Assembly (NCBI GenBank): GCA_951812785.1
Contig: OX638335.1
Span: 1,569,653 to 1,633,652, forward strand
From: an uncultured Gammaproteobacteria bacterium
GTDB lineage: Bacteria; Pseudomonadota; Gammaproteobacteria; UBA4575
Direction of reading: 5' to 3'
DNA length: 64,000 nt
The stretch's first letter is position 1. Each line of letters begins with the position of its first letter. Shown piece by piece: positions 56,440-64,000 of the stretch. The notes below the pieces were generated by a model, which saw nothing but the letters and a program-made list of their open reading frames with translations, ran no database searches and had not been told where the DNA came from. The position numbers and the translations under genes are program-made.

Positions 56440-56655
56440 TTACTCACCACCAGACTTTTTAATCCATTCCCATGGCTCTTCTTGAGCAATACCAATGAAC
56501 AGCCATACGTTTCCAACCAACGTGACGACTAAGAACAATGCACCACCAATAGCCCAAACTATCTCATCATGATGGTCCTGGAAACCAATAAAATTGAAAA
56601 TTGAAATCATCGCAATTGTAAACAGCGCCATAATTCCTAATGCTTTCATTGTCAT
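56440..56655 (-). CDS. Two-helix membrane protein in the hydroxylase cluster
   Basis: 71 aa. Helix 1 is about residues 4-24 (KALGIMALFTIAMISIFNFI), then FQDHHDEIVW, then helix 2 at about 34-55 (AIGGALFLVVTLVGNVWLFI), ending AQEEPWEWIKKSGGE. The paired His-His-Asp between the helices lies at the membrane surface. AGGAGA lies 8 nt before the ATG. It follows the reductase by 39 nt and ends the cluster at a terminator. I do not recognise the family. A small partner subunit of the membrane hydroxylase is a reasonable inference, unproven. Confidence 0.7.
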   Translation of the reverse strand: MTMKALGIMALFTIAMISIFNFIGFQDHHDEIVWAIGGALFLVVTLVGNVWLFIGIAQEEPWEWIKKSGGE

Positions 56656-56694
56656 AATATTATTCTCCTAATTATTTAGCGTTGAATCAAGGAC

Positions 56695-57780
56695 TTATCG
56701 TCCACCAGGTATTGAGCTGGCGTCTAAGAATTTGTCGTAATATATACTTTCTTCATCAATTCCACCAGATACAAGCAGCTTTATCGCCGCATCAATCATC
56801 GGAGGTGGACCACATAAGTAGCCTTGGGCATCCTTCAAATCAATAGCAGAAGTATCAATATATGATTCTTTAAAATAGTCTGTCACAAATCCAGTAGGCC
56901 CGGTCCATGTCGAGCCCTCTATATCTGCAGACAGAACTTCTACAAATTCGAAAGTATAGTCTTTATGCCACTGCTCTTTTATACGTTTCATTTCCTCTTG
57001 GCAATATAAGTCTCGCTCAGCTTGAGCTCCAAATAAGTAAATGCAATTACGCTCTGTCTGTTCTAAAACACAATCTTCTAATATCGCTTTAATAGCACTC
57101 ATTCCACTGCCACCAGCCATGCATACCATTTGTGAAGAACTTGATGGCCGAAGATGGAACTGGCCATATGGTGCACTAAGACCTACGGAGGTGCCTACCC
57201 TGTCTTGCGCATATAGCCATTCGGTAAATTCGCCGCCAGGCACTTTACGAATAAAAAAGCTAAATTCACCCTTGTTTTCGTTTCTTGGTGCTGTCGCAAA
57301 CGAGTATGATCGTGGCGTCGGGATATCCTTAACTGAAATTTCTGCATATTGTCCGGCCATCATGTTGCGCTCAAACTCGCTATCACACTTAACTACAAGT
57401 TCTTTAATATCGTAGGTTAAGTCGTTTACACGAACAATACATCCTTCCAGCTGAAGCAATTTCGTTGCTGGAGCATCGCCCATTTCTACTTCAACCTCAA
57501 CATCACTTTTCAAGATTGTTTGACACGCGAGTGCTGTACCTGCCTTCAATTGCTCACCATCAAGCACATATGAAAAATCAGTTAATGCCTTAATTTTGCC
57601 TTTTTTGATAACACATTGACATGTACCACAACTCCCTACACGACAATCATGAGGCCATGCCAACCCTGCTTCTAATGCAGCCTTCAATAAATTATCACCC
57701 GCTTTAACGGTAATTGTTGCTTCACCATTATTTATGGTTGCGGTGTGATCTTGTTTCTCATTTCCAAATAATCCAAACAT
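56695..57780 (-). CDS. XylA-like NADH:acceptor reductase, [2Fe-2S]-FAD-NAD
   Basis: 361 aa with the domain order of XylA, MmoC and related oxygenase reductases. Plant-type [2Fe-2S] domain (1-95) with Cys46, Cys51, Cys54 and Cys86 (CRVGSCGTCQC, LACQT). FAD domain (about 110-215) with TPRSYSFATAP. NAD domain (about 220-350) with CMAGGSGMSAI and GYLCGPPPMIDAAI. Its likely job is to pass electrons from NADH to the XylM-like hydroxylase, as XylA does for XylM. A hairpin terminator lies between it and the GST-like gene upstream, so it may be expressed at a different level. Confidence 0.88.
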   Translation of the reverse strand: MFGLFGNEKQDHTATINNGEATITVKAGDNLLKAALEAGLAWPHDCRVGSCGTCQCVIKKGKIKALTDFSYVLDGEQLKAGTALACQTILKSDVEVEVEMGDAPATKLLQLEGCIVRVNDLTYDIKELVVKCDSEFERNMMAGQYAEISVKDIPTPRSYSFATAPRNENKGEFSFFIRKVPGGEFTEWLYAQDRVGTSVGLSAPYGQFHLRPSSSSQMVCMAGGSGMSAIKAILEDCVLEQTERNCIYLFGAQAERDLYCQEEMKRIKEQWHKDYTFEFVEVLSADIEGSTWTGPTGFVTDYFKESYIDTSAIDLKDAQGYLCGPPPMIDAAIKLLVSGGIDEESIYYDKFLDASSIPGGR

Positions 57781-57812
57781 AATATTTTTAGGTTGTATGT
57801 GATGCTATAAAC

Positions 57813-57850
57813 GTAAAAAAGCACGCAGACGATAATCTGCGCGCTTTTTC
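57813..57850 (-). terminator. Intrinsic terminator/attenuator inside the hydroxylase cluster
   Basis: GCACGCAGA and TCTGCGCGC form a 9-10-bp stem with a short loop, flanked by A6 on one side and T5 on the other. On the minus strand it lies 18 nt after the GST-like stop and 33 nt before the reductase start. It would end or attenuate transcription from the hydroxylase side. Confidence 0.75.
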
Positions 57851-57868
57851 ATAAATGTCAGTACTTTA

Positions 57869-58522
57869 TTATGAGTTTATTGAAATCCCATTTAATGTAC
57901 CTGAAGCAATATCAGTTGCAGAAGGTAGCACTGTAAAAGGAATGATCTTTTCTTTACTCGTACTTGGGTGTGATTTAACTTTGTCATACCACTTAGCTAC
58001 GCCTGGACGTGAGCTAATCAAGTCTCCAGCACCACCAATTTCGATCAAGTTACAGCAAGCAGACCAGTGGATATCTGCTAGTGAGAAATCACCACAGATG
58101 AAATCACCTTTTCTTGGCGGATTCAAAACCTGTTGCTCAAGGCCGTCAAACAATGGTGCTAAAGCATCTTTGTTAATCGAATCACCTAGGTTAGGAGCAA
58201 CACTTTCTGTAGCAATGATTGCCCACTGATACATGATAGCTCGACTCACTCCGTTGCGCGGAACAAGCGATGGTCCGAAGCCTTTATCATCAAGATAAGA
58301 CATCACTGCTGTTGTGCCGTACACAATGAAGTCAATATCCTGTAGTACAGGGCCTATACCATAAGGGGAGATAACTCGAAAATCACTGCTATTGATATCT
58401 GAAATAACTTCAGCTTCAACATCCACTCCCTTTTCTGCGGCAGTCTGTAAGCACTTACCAATGTCTGGGCACTTTGGATGCCCACGCAGAATCATTTTTG
58501 TTCCTAATTTGTCTCCGATCAT
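57869..58522 (-). CDS. Glutathione S-transferase-like protein
   Basis: 217 aa. The N-terminal thioredoxin-like part has GHPKCPDIGKCLQTAAEKGV (about 14-33) and GIGPVLQDIDFIVYGTTAVM, where the usual cis-Pro and Glu/Ser-Thr pair become GPVLQD and YGTTAVM. The C-terminal helical domain has FICGDFSLADIHWSACC (N-capping box, about 142-158). Two Cys near the active-site position may replace Ser/Tyr catalysis. GSTs in hydroxylase clusters often handle epoxides or reactive products; that is inference. A GGGGGA ribosome-binding site precedes the ATG. Confidence 0.8.
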   Translation of the reverse strand: MIGDKLGTKMILRGHPKCPDIGKCLQTAAEKGVDVEAEVISDINSSDFRVISPYGIGPVLQDIDFIVYGTTAVMSYLDDKGFGPSLVPRNGVSRAIMYQWAIIATESVAPNLGDSINKDALAPLFDGLEQQVLNPPRKGDFICGDFSLADIHWSACCNLIEIGGAGDLISSRPGVAKWYDKVKSHPSTSKEKIIPFTVLPSATDIASGTLNGISINS

Positions 58523-58623
58523 ATTCTTCCCCCTAATTCAATAACCTCATCTGATTATCATCCTTCGATGAAGAGTTAGTTTTCGTGAGATTAATTATTA
58601 GCTTTCTTAGTTAATTTTATTGG

Positions 58624-58803
58624 TTAATCTTCAATTTTAATTGCACCAGATGGGCACTGTGCCGCTGTCGCACGAATTTCTGCTTCAGGCGCGCCTGACT
58701 CATCAATAACAAAGGCGCCGTCTACAATTTTAAATACATTTGGCGAACCTTCGATACACTTTCCAGCGTGGATACAAGTACTTTCATCCCATGTTACTTT
58801 CAT
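58624..58803 (-). CDS. YjdI-type (4Fe-4S) mini-ferredoxin
   Basis: 59 aa: VTWDESTCIHAGKCIEGSPN, VFKIVDGAFVIDESG, RATAAQCPSGAIKIED. The Cys pattern (CxxxxxC and a later CPSGAI) is that of the Fer4_19/YjdI single-cluster family. AGGAGT precedes the ATG. It lies between the globin and GST-like genes on the same strand. A role in electron transfer to the hydroxylase is likely, in addition to the plant-type cluster of the reductase. Confidence 0.85.
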   Translation of the reverse strand: MKVTWDESTCIHAGKCIEGSPNVFKIVDGAFVIDESGAPEAEIRATAAQCPSGAIKIED

Positions 58804-58836
58804 AATTGTGACTCCTAGAATGTTTATTTTATTAGG

Positions 58837-59199
58837 TTATACACCAACAATTTCTGCTTTCATTGAATACAAAATACATAAGACTTCATCTCTTTCTTTT
58901 GCACCAACGTTGTTTTTGTCTAAAGCTGCAAGTACGTCATCACAAACCGCTACAAATTCTTCATCACTAATATTCATACCGGTATGGGCTGTTAGCATGT
59001 CTTGACCTGTATATGTCTCCGGCCCACCGATACCAGCCCCAAAAAACTCACGCACTAAGCGTTTTACATTTTCTGGATCACTTTGTGCGTATCGCTGTTT
59101 AATTTTAGGATTTGAAGTATGATTTTTCCAAATATCTTCAACCACTGTTCTGATACCGTCTGCTCCACCTAGGCGCACGTATAAGCTAGCCTCACTCAT
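58837..59199 (-). CDS. Truncated haemoglobin (group I-like)
   Basis: 120 aa. The opening SLYVRLGGADGIRTVVEDIW is the usual A/B helix start. Central FFGAGIGGPETYTGQDMLTA, then HTGMNISDEEFVAVCDDVLA with the proximal His (about residue 72), and a short C-terminus. AGGAGT lies before the ATG. Sits directly after the hydroxylase gene (105 nt), so it may store or deliver O2, or remove NO, for the oxygenase. Such pairing is unusual. Confidence 0.88.
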   Translation of the reverse strand: MSEASLYVRLGGADGIRTVVEDIWKNHTSNPKIKQRYAQSDPENVKRLVREFFGAGIGGPETYTGQDMLTAHTGMNISDEEFVAVCDDVLAALDKNNVGAKERDEVLCILYSMKAEIVGV

Positions 59200-59304
59200 T
59201 TTGATTACTCCTCACTTAATATACACGTTTGTTATAAAAATATTGTCAACCTAACTAGGCCTTATCGTACAAAACAATAAGACCTAATCATATACTTAGC
59301 AGAT

Positions 59305-60447
59305 TTAAGCGTAGTTAGCGATCTGATTCATTTCAGCAGCTACTTTGCGCTCGCCTTCAGATGCCATCTCATCATCCCACTTGTTCATCTGCTCTTTCAT
59401 GTACTTATGCCATATCGGCGGTAACAATGCCAATGCAAACAGCGTGAAGTACCCGCGACCACAATTCGGAGAGCCTACTTCGTCTAACTCCCAAAAATGG
59501 GTCTCGCCACGGTCGTGGTGATCACCTTGACGACCAATCTCAATGAAAAACCAGCTAGTGAATGCCGTGCTGTTATCCCAACTATGTCGATAATCAATCG
59601 GCTGACCTTTCTCGCGAATTAAACCGTAGTGCTCAAGGTAGTTCAATGCTTCTAACTCAAAGTTAGAGATCAACCACACGATCGCTAAGCACCCTATGCC
59701 TATCCAGCCACCCACAAACCAGAACAATAAAACGGTGGGTAATGCCATGAAGTATCCTCGGATCCAGCGGTTCTGCCATGATAAAAATGGTACGCCTAGT
59801 CTTTCTAAACGTTGCTTCTCCATCACGAATAAGAATTTACTTTGCCCTATGCCAGACAGTGGGTAATGCTTGTATAGGCTTCTTCCTCGCGGCGCAGTCG
59901 CCGGATCATCTACATGACCTAGCTCTAAGTGATGGTTGTATACGTGGGCATAGCAGAAGTGTGCCTTGCCTGATAACGCCATCATCCAGCGCGCAATCAC
60001 AAAGCTGAAGCCTTTGGTATGTGCCAACTCATGACCGTAGATAATCCCGATGCCGGCAAAAATACCCGTTGAAATTGTCGCTCCAATTAACTGTGACCCT
60101 GTAATGCCATCTTGTATTGTCATGCCTAGTAGGCTTGACTCGACAATAGGAACGCCTGTCATGTATTGGAATATGCGCCAAGCTAACACTATCTGTAAGC
60201 AGATGAATACACCTAGCATGCCGTACATCACACCATTGTGTAATGAGGGAATCCCATACAACTCACCGTCTTCGTCAAAGCCTGCACCCGGGGTTTGGGC
60301 TTTGGTTAATGTGTCGATAATAATCCCGACACCCAATAGTGCTACGCCTGTCCATACCCATGGACCGCCCGCTAACACACCAAACATCGCCGCTAATATC
60401 AGCAATGGTGCTAAAAAATAACGCACATTAATTAAAATTTTCTTCAT
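59305..60447 (-). CDS. XylM/AlkB-family membrane di-iron hydroxylase
   Basis: 380 aa, near XylM length (369). About six membrane helices. Histidine clusters: HELAH (139, 143), HVYNHH (168, 172, 173), NYLEHYG (His273) and the last cluster RQGDHH (310, 311). At the ninth position, where XylM has NHINHH and AlkB has RH(A/S)DHH, it has Gln307 (CAA, 59527-59529). The C-terminus follows XylM, as recalled: THFWEL, LLPPIWHKYM and NKWDDEMASEGERKVAAEMN. This favours a xylene/toluene- or cymene-like methyl hydroxylase over a medium-chain alkane hydroxylase; the substrate is unknown. Strong GGAGG site before the ATG. First gene of the cluster. Confidence 0.88.
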   Translation of the reverse strand: MKKILINVRYFLAPLLILAAMFGVLAGGPWVWTGVALLGVGIIIDTLTKAQTPGAGFDEDGELYGIPSLHNGVMYGMLGVFICLQIVLAWRIFQYMTGVPIVESSLLGMTIQDGITGSQLIGATISTGIFAGIGIIYGHELAHTKGFSFVIARWMMALSGKAHFCYAHVYNHHLELGHVDDPATAPRGRSLYKHYPLSGIGQSKFLFVMEKQRLERLGVPFLSWQNRWIRGYFMALPTVLLFWFVGGWIGIGCLAIVWLISNFELEALNYLEHYGLIREKGQPIDYRHSWDNSTAFTSWFFIEIGRQGDHHDRGETHFWELDEVGSPNCGRGYFTLFALALLPPIWHKYMKEQMNKWDDEMASEGERKVAAEMNQIANYA

Positions 60448-60642
60448 CCGTACCTCCGATTATCTTAATGGACACCTGATCTATCTATTGAGATCTTATC
60501 TTTATTTTATTATCTAACTTCTTAGACTGCTAAAATCACCTGAACTGCTACTGGAATGCCAAGATTATAGCATCCAAACTTAGTAAAACCACTCTGAATA
60601 ATGAATCCTGACTAGCTAATTTATAAGCAATTTATGGATGTG

Positions 60643-61038
60643 TTATTCGCTCTCAGAAACAAAATCTAATGATAGTGAGTTAATGCAATAGCGTTTGCCG
60701 GTCGGCTTAGGACCATCTTCAAATACATGACCAAGATGCGAGCCACATTGATTGCAACACACTTCAACACACGTCATTCCATGAGACTGGTCTGTAATAT
60801 AGCGAATAGCTTGATCTGATGAGGATTTCCAGAAGCTTGGCCAACCAGAACCAGAGTCAAATTTAGCACCAGATGAGAACAATTGATTTTTGCAGCAGAC
60901 ACACACAAAATTTCCGGCACTCTTTTCGTCTAAATATTGACCGGTAAATGGTGGTTCCGTCCCCTTTTGCCAGCATACAGCAAATTGCTCGGGGGACAGT
61001 TTATCTTTCCAGCTGTTGGGGTTATCGTCGCCCACCAT
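60643..61038 (-). CDS. msrB: Peptide methionine-R-sulfoxide reductase
   Basis: 131 aa. Zinc Cys pairs in FVCVCCKNQLFSS (about 46-58) and VCCNQCGSHLGHVF (about 93-106). FDSGSGWPSFW (about 61-71) and catalytic Cys in GKRYCINSLSLDF (about 113-125). Reduces R-methionine sulfoxide with thioredoxin. It starts 6 nt after the pnp stop on the same strand, so it is probably co-transcribed with pnp. Confidence 0.95.
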   Translation of the reverse strand: MVGDDNPNSWKDKLSPEQFAVCWQKGTEPPFTGQYLDEKSAGNFVCVCCKNQLFSSGAKFDSGSGWPSFWKSSSDQAIRYITDQSHGMTCVEVCCNQCGSHLGHVFEDGPKPTGKRYCINSLSLDFVSESE

Positions 61039-61044
61039 TTATTT

Positions 61045-63123
61045 TTATTCTTCTTCGATTGCTTTCATGCTTAAGCGGATTCGATTTTGCTTATCCACTT
61101 CTAAGACTTTAACAGTAACCATATCGCCTTCAGAAAGCTCATCGGCAACATTTTCAACACGCTCGTTTGAAATTTGTGAGATATGCACTAAACCATCACG
61201 CCCTGGCAAAATTGTGACGAATGCACCGAAATCCATAATTTTAGCGACTTTACCTTCGTAGGTAGCACCTACTTCAACATCAGCAGTAATCAGCTCAATA
61301 CGCTTCTTAGCTTCTTCACCTGCTGCACGATCAACAGAAGCAATTTTAATATTACCTTCATCATCAATATCCACTGTCGCACCTGTTTCTTCAGTAATGC
61401 CACGTATCACTGCACCACCTTTACCGATCACATCACGAATCTTATCTGGGTGTACTTTCATCGCTAGTAAGCGTGGTGCAAATTCAGACATCTCAGCAGG
61501 GTCTTCAATCACATCACCCATCTTAGAAAGAATATGAATGCGTCCATCCTGTGCCTGGGCAAGAGCAACCTTCATAATCTCTTCAGTGATACCTTGAATT
61601 TTGATATCCATTTGTAATGCAGTAATACCGTCGCGAGTACCCGCAACTTTAAAATCCATATCACCAAGATGATCTTCATCACCTAAAATATCAGTCAATA
61701 CAGCGAAATCATCACCTTCTTTGATAAGACCCATAGCGATACCTGCGACAGGTGCTTTAATTGGCACACCTGCATCTAATAAAGCCAGACTAGTACCACA
61801 GACTGATGCCATAGAACTTGAACCGTTAGACTCTGTAATTTCAGATACCACGCGGATTACATAAGGAAATTCTTCTTGCGTTGGCATAATTGCTTGAACG
61901 CCGCGCTTAGCTAGTTTTCCATGACCAATTTCTCTGCGCCCTGGAGAACCTGTTCTGCCTGCTTCACCCACTGAATATGGAGGGAAATTGTAATGCAACA
62001 TAAAGGTATCTTTATATGAACCTTCTATGGCATCAATAATCTGTGCATCACGGCCTGTGCCAAGTGTAGTCACCACTAACGCTTGAGTTTCTCCACGAGT
62101 AAATAATGCTGATCCATGGGTACGAGGTAACACTCCAGTACGCACGTAAATGGGTCTGACTGTTTTGGTATCTCTTCCGTCGATTCGTGGCTCACCAGCG
62201 ATAATTTTCCCACGAACAAGTCGCTTTTCTAACTTGCCAAATTCACCACTAACATCAGCTGCAGAAGGACCGTCGTCTGAACTAATCTCTTCAACGGCTT
62301 TTGCTCTCAACTCACCAACGGCTTCTTGGCGAGAAAGCTTCTCTGAAATTTTATAAGCATCACTTAAAGGTTGTTCAAATGCAGCTGCCACTTTGTCTGC
62401 TAAAGGTTTATCTTCTTCTTTTGCAATCCATTCCCAACGCGGCTTACCCACTTCACTGGAAAGTTCTTGAATTGCATTAATCACTACTTGCATCTCTTTA
62501 TGCCCATGCATAACTGCACCTAACATAATGTCTTCTGACAAAATGTTTGCTTCTGACTCAACCATCAATACAGCACCATCAGTACCGGCGACGACTAATT
62601 CAAGATCAGATTCTTTTAGCTGACTAATAGTAGGATTTAATACATATTGACCATTGATATAACCCACTTTGGCAGCACCGATAGGACCATCAAATGGAAT
62701 ACCTGAAATAGATAACGCTGCTGAGGTTCCAATTAATGCAGGAATATCAGAGTCAACATCAGTATTCATCGATACTACTGTGGCAATCACTTGTACTTCG
62801 TTCTTAAACCCTTTTGGGAATAAAGGGCGAATAGGACGATCAATGAGGCGGCAGGTTAGTGTTTCTTTTTCTGAAGGGCGGCCTTCACGTTTGAAGAATC
62901 CACCAGGAATTTTACCTGCAGCATAAGTTTTTTCTTGATAGTTAACCGTGAGCGGAAAGAAATCTTGCCCTTCTCTAGCCTGCCTTACACCAACAGCGGT
63001 AACCAGAACTGACGTATCGCCCATACTAACTAAAACAGCACCGTCTGCCTGACGAGCAATTTCGCTAGTCTCAATGGTGACTTCATGTGCTCCGAATTGG
63101 AATGATTTCTTTATGCTTTTCAC
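61045..63123 (-). CDS. pnp: Polynucleotide phosphorylase
   Basis: 3'-5' phosphorolytic exoribonuclease of the degradosome. It is 692 aa. Two RNase PH domains ([29 protein letters not shown]; and [47 protein letters not shown]), with KH ([19 protein letters not shown], about 550-570) and S1 ([18 protein letters not shown], about 620-640) at the end. It follows truB-rpsO in the standard order; 137 nt separate it from rpsO. Confidence 0.98.
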   Translation of the reverse strand: MKSIKKSFQFGAHEVTIETSEIARQADGAVLVSMGDTSVLVTAVGVRQAREGQDFFPLTVNYQEKTYAAGKIPGGFFKREGRPSEKETLTCRLIDRPIRPLFPKGFKNEVQVIATVVSMNTDVDSDIPALIGTSAALSISGIPFDGPIGAAKVGYINGQYVLNPTISQLKESDLELVVAGTDGAVLMVESEANILSEDIMLGAVMHGHKEMQVVINAIQELSSEVGKPRWEWIAKEEDKPLADKVAAAFEQPLSDAYKISEKLSRQEAVGELRAKAVEEISSDDGPSAADVSGEFGKLEKRLVRGKIIAGEPRIDGRDTKTVRPIYVRTGVLPRTHGSALFTRGETQALVVTTLGTGRDAQIIDAIEGSYKDTFMLHYNFPPYSVGEAGRTGSPGRREIGHGKLAKRGVQAIMPTQEEFPYVIRVVSEITESNGSSSMASVCGTSLALLDAGVPIKAPVAGIAMGLIKEGDDFAVLTDILGDEDHLGDMDFKVAGTRDGITALQMDIKIQGITEEIMKVALAQAQDGRIHILSKMGDVIEDPAEMSEFAPRLLAMKVHPDKIRDVIGKGGAVIRGITEETGATVDIDDEGNIKIASVDRAAGEEAKKRIELITADVEVGATYEGKVAKIMDFGAFVTILPGRDGLVHISQISNERVENVADELSEGDMVTVKVLEVDKQNRIRLSMKAIEEE

Positions 63124-63260
63124 TCAAGATTTCCTGTATGAATTGAACGTTTAATTTTGAATACGAGAATACGGCACCGTGCGGACTTGCATAGTGTTAA
63201 TCAAAGATTTTCCTAAACTATAAGGCATGGCTGCGCAGTGTTTGCTGAGCCACAAAAATA

Positions 63261-63530
63261 TTATCGACGCAGACCTAATGATGAAATCAGCTGCTGATAG
63301 CGTGGCTGATCTTTGCGTTTAATATAATCAAGCAACTTACGTCGCTGAGTGACCATCTTTAACAAGCCATGACGAGAATGGTGATCATGTTTGTGGCTTG
63401 AAAAATGGTCACCCAGGTACTTTATTCGAGCAGATAGTAGTGCCACCTGAACCTCTGGTGATCCAGTGTCATTTGCTGACTGTTGATATTGCTTGACGAT
63501 GCCCGACTTATCTTCCGCTGTTAGTGCCAT
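63261..63530 (-). CDS. rpsO: Ribosomal protein S15
   Basis: 89 aa, full length: [83 protein letters not shown]. Binds 16S rRNA early in 30S assembly. Located between truB and pnp. Confidence 0.99.
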   Translation of the reverse strand: MALTAEDKSGIVKQYQQSANDTGSPEVQVALLSARIKYLGDHFSSHKHDHHSRHGLLKMVTQRRKLLDYIKRKDQPRYQQLISSLGLRR

Positions 63531-63625
63531 TTTTATAAACTTTCTAGTAGTATTTTACTGGGTGGTGTTCTTAAGAGCGCGCGATTCTACCATGTGTCCG
63601 CAAAGGCACAATACCTTAAATTGCT

Positions 63626-64000
63626 TTAAGACATGTAAAACTTACTAAAATGTACAAATCCATCGTTTTTCTGCTCTCCTAAGCCCCGAAAAACACGGTT
63701 GGTATCATAAATACGGACATACTGGCTATTCAAATCGGCAGGAAATCTAATTTTGCGCCCTTGCTCTAAAGACAAAACCAGTCCATTTTTCATTTCATAC
63801 TGCGGATAATCATAATAGGCTGCTTCTGCGGGCAGAATTGTTCTCTCCAGTGCTAACGCTCCATCCGCGCTCAATTGCTCCAATTGTTCGTAGGTATACA
63901 TATTGTGGGTCAAGCCAAACGTGCCTACCGATAATCTGCGCAACTCATCAACGTGCGCCAGACATCCTAACTTTGCGCCAAGATCTTCGACCAATGTGCG
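63626..64000 (-). CDS. truB: tRNA pseudouridine(55) synthase TruB, C-terminal part (runs off window)
   Basis: The frame is open to the window edge (RTLVEDLGAKLGCLAHVDEL) and reads the TruB C-terminal part: LRRLSVGTFGL, then the PUA-like end region (GLVLSLEQGRKIRFPADLNS, VRIYDTNRVFRGLGEQ). About 125 codons are present; the catalytic Asp region is outside. Precedes rpsO by 95 nt, as expected. Confidence 0.95.
   Translation of the reverse strand, partial: RTLVEDLGAKLGCLAHVDELRRLSVGTFGLTHNMYTYEQLEQLSADGALALERTILPAEAAYYDYPQYEMKNGLVLSLEQGRKIRFPADLNSQYVRIYDTNRVFRGLGEQKNDGFVHFSKFYMS

Noticed and set aside
59305-60447. Classical medium-chain alkane 1-monooxygenase AlkB
   Set aside because: The length, the LLPPIWHKYM segment and the C-terminal WDDEMASEGERKVAAEMN follow XylM more closely, and the last His cluster is not the AlkB RHxDHH; alkane specificity is therefore not claimed.
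1-64000. CRISPR arrays, rRNA genes, complete prophage
   Set aside because: No regularly spaced repeats, no rRNA signatures and no phage structural or packaging genes were seen.

Overview
The window is an AT-rich chromosomal segment of a free-living-type gammaproteobacterium. The evidence is the gene orders rpoE-rseA-rseB-mucD, dnaX-ybaB-recR next to the small SRP RNA, truB-rpsO-pnp, guaB-guaA-tadA and dksA-gluQ, plus a DUF1820 protein and orn beside rsgA. Metabolic markers are an orphan Tat-exported SoxB (thiosulfate oxidation), NADP isocitrate dehydrogenase next to isocitrate lyase (TCA/glyoxylate branch point), a branched-chain-amino-acid-type ABC transporter with an acyl-CoA ligase, and a XylM/AlkB-type membrane di-iron hydroxylase cluster. 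I do not assign a genus.

Layout. 1-3.4 kb: a carbamoyltransferase/SxtJ/DUF5989 module in decay. Its carbamoyltransferase is split by a 559-nt insertion carrying a phage-like hexapeptide-repeat gene. 3.4-14.5 kb: housekeeping genes (folP, lepA, the sigma-E operon, nadB, orn). 14.6-20.5 kb: cytochrome c, a doubly broken rsgA, a membrane-tailed PpnP, a small zinc-finger protein, a ceramidase-like protein, recR-ybaB-dnaX and the SRP RNA. 20.8-23.6 kb: soxB and a permease. 23.8-29.1 kb: a decayed accessory island next to tRNA-Ser(GGA), with a photolyase tail, an MmeI-type restriction-modification relic, a serine-recombinase relic, a 5'-shortened GHKL ATPase and an intact-looking cytosine methyltransferase. 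29.1-35.7 kb: a signalling pair with a dead response regulator, then icd, aceA, rraA and an MBL hydrolase. 35.8-44.4 kb: an RND exporter and the Liv transporter with its ligase. 44.8-48.5 kb: a graveyard (REC-GGDEF-EAL, an IS481 end, mltF). 48.5-54.4 kb: tadA, guaA, guaB, xseA and a dksA with a histone-like repeat extension. 54.4-56.4 kb: gluQ cut by a degenerate IS481-family element. 56.4-60.4 kb: the XylM-like hydroxylase cluster. 60.6-64 kb: msrB, pnp, rpsO, truB.

Two themes stand out. First, at least eight genes are broken by single-base indels, G-to-A changes (two conserved Trp codons to TAG, a P-loop Gly to Glu, a receiver Asp to Asn), deletions or insertions. Non-essential functions (stress signalling, cell-wall turnover, ribosome maturation, DNA repair, restriction) are being lost while core genes stay intact. 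Second, the hydroxylase cluster at 56.4-60.4 kb combines a divergent XylM-like oxygenase (one predicted iron-ligand His replaced by Gln), a truncated globin, a YjdI-type ferredoxin, a glutathione-S-transferase-like protein, a XylA-like reductase and a two-helix membrane protein. It is intact in a decaying neighbourhood and is the best candidate for an undescribed functional system here.
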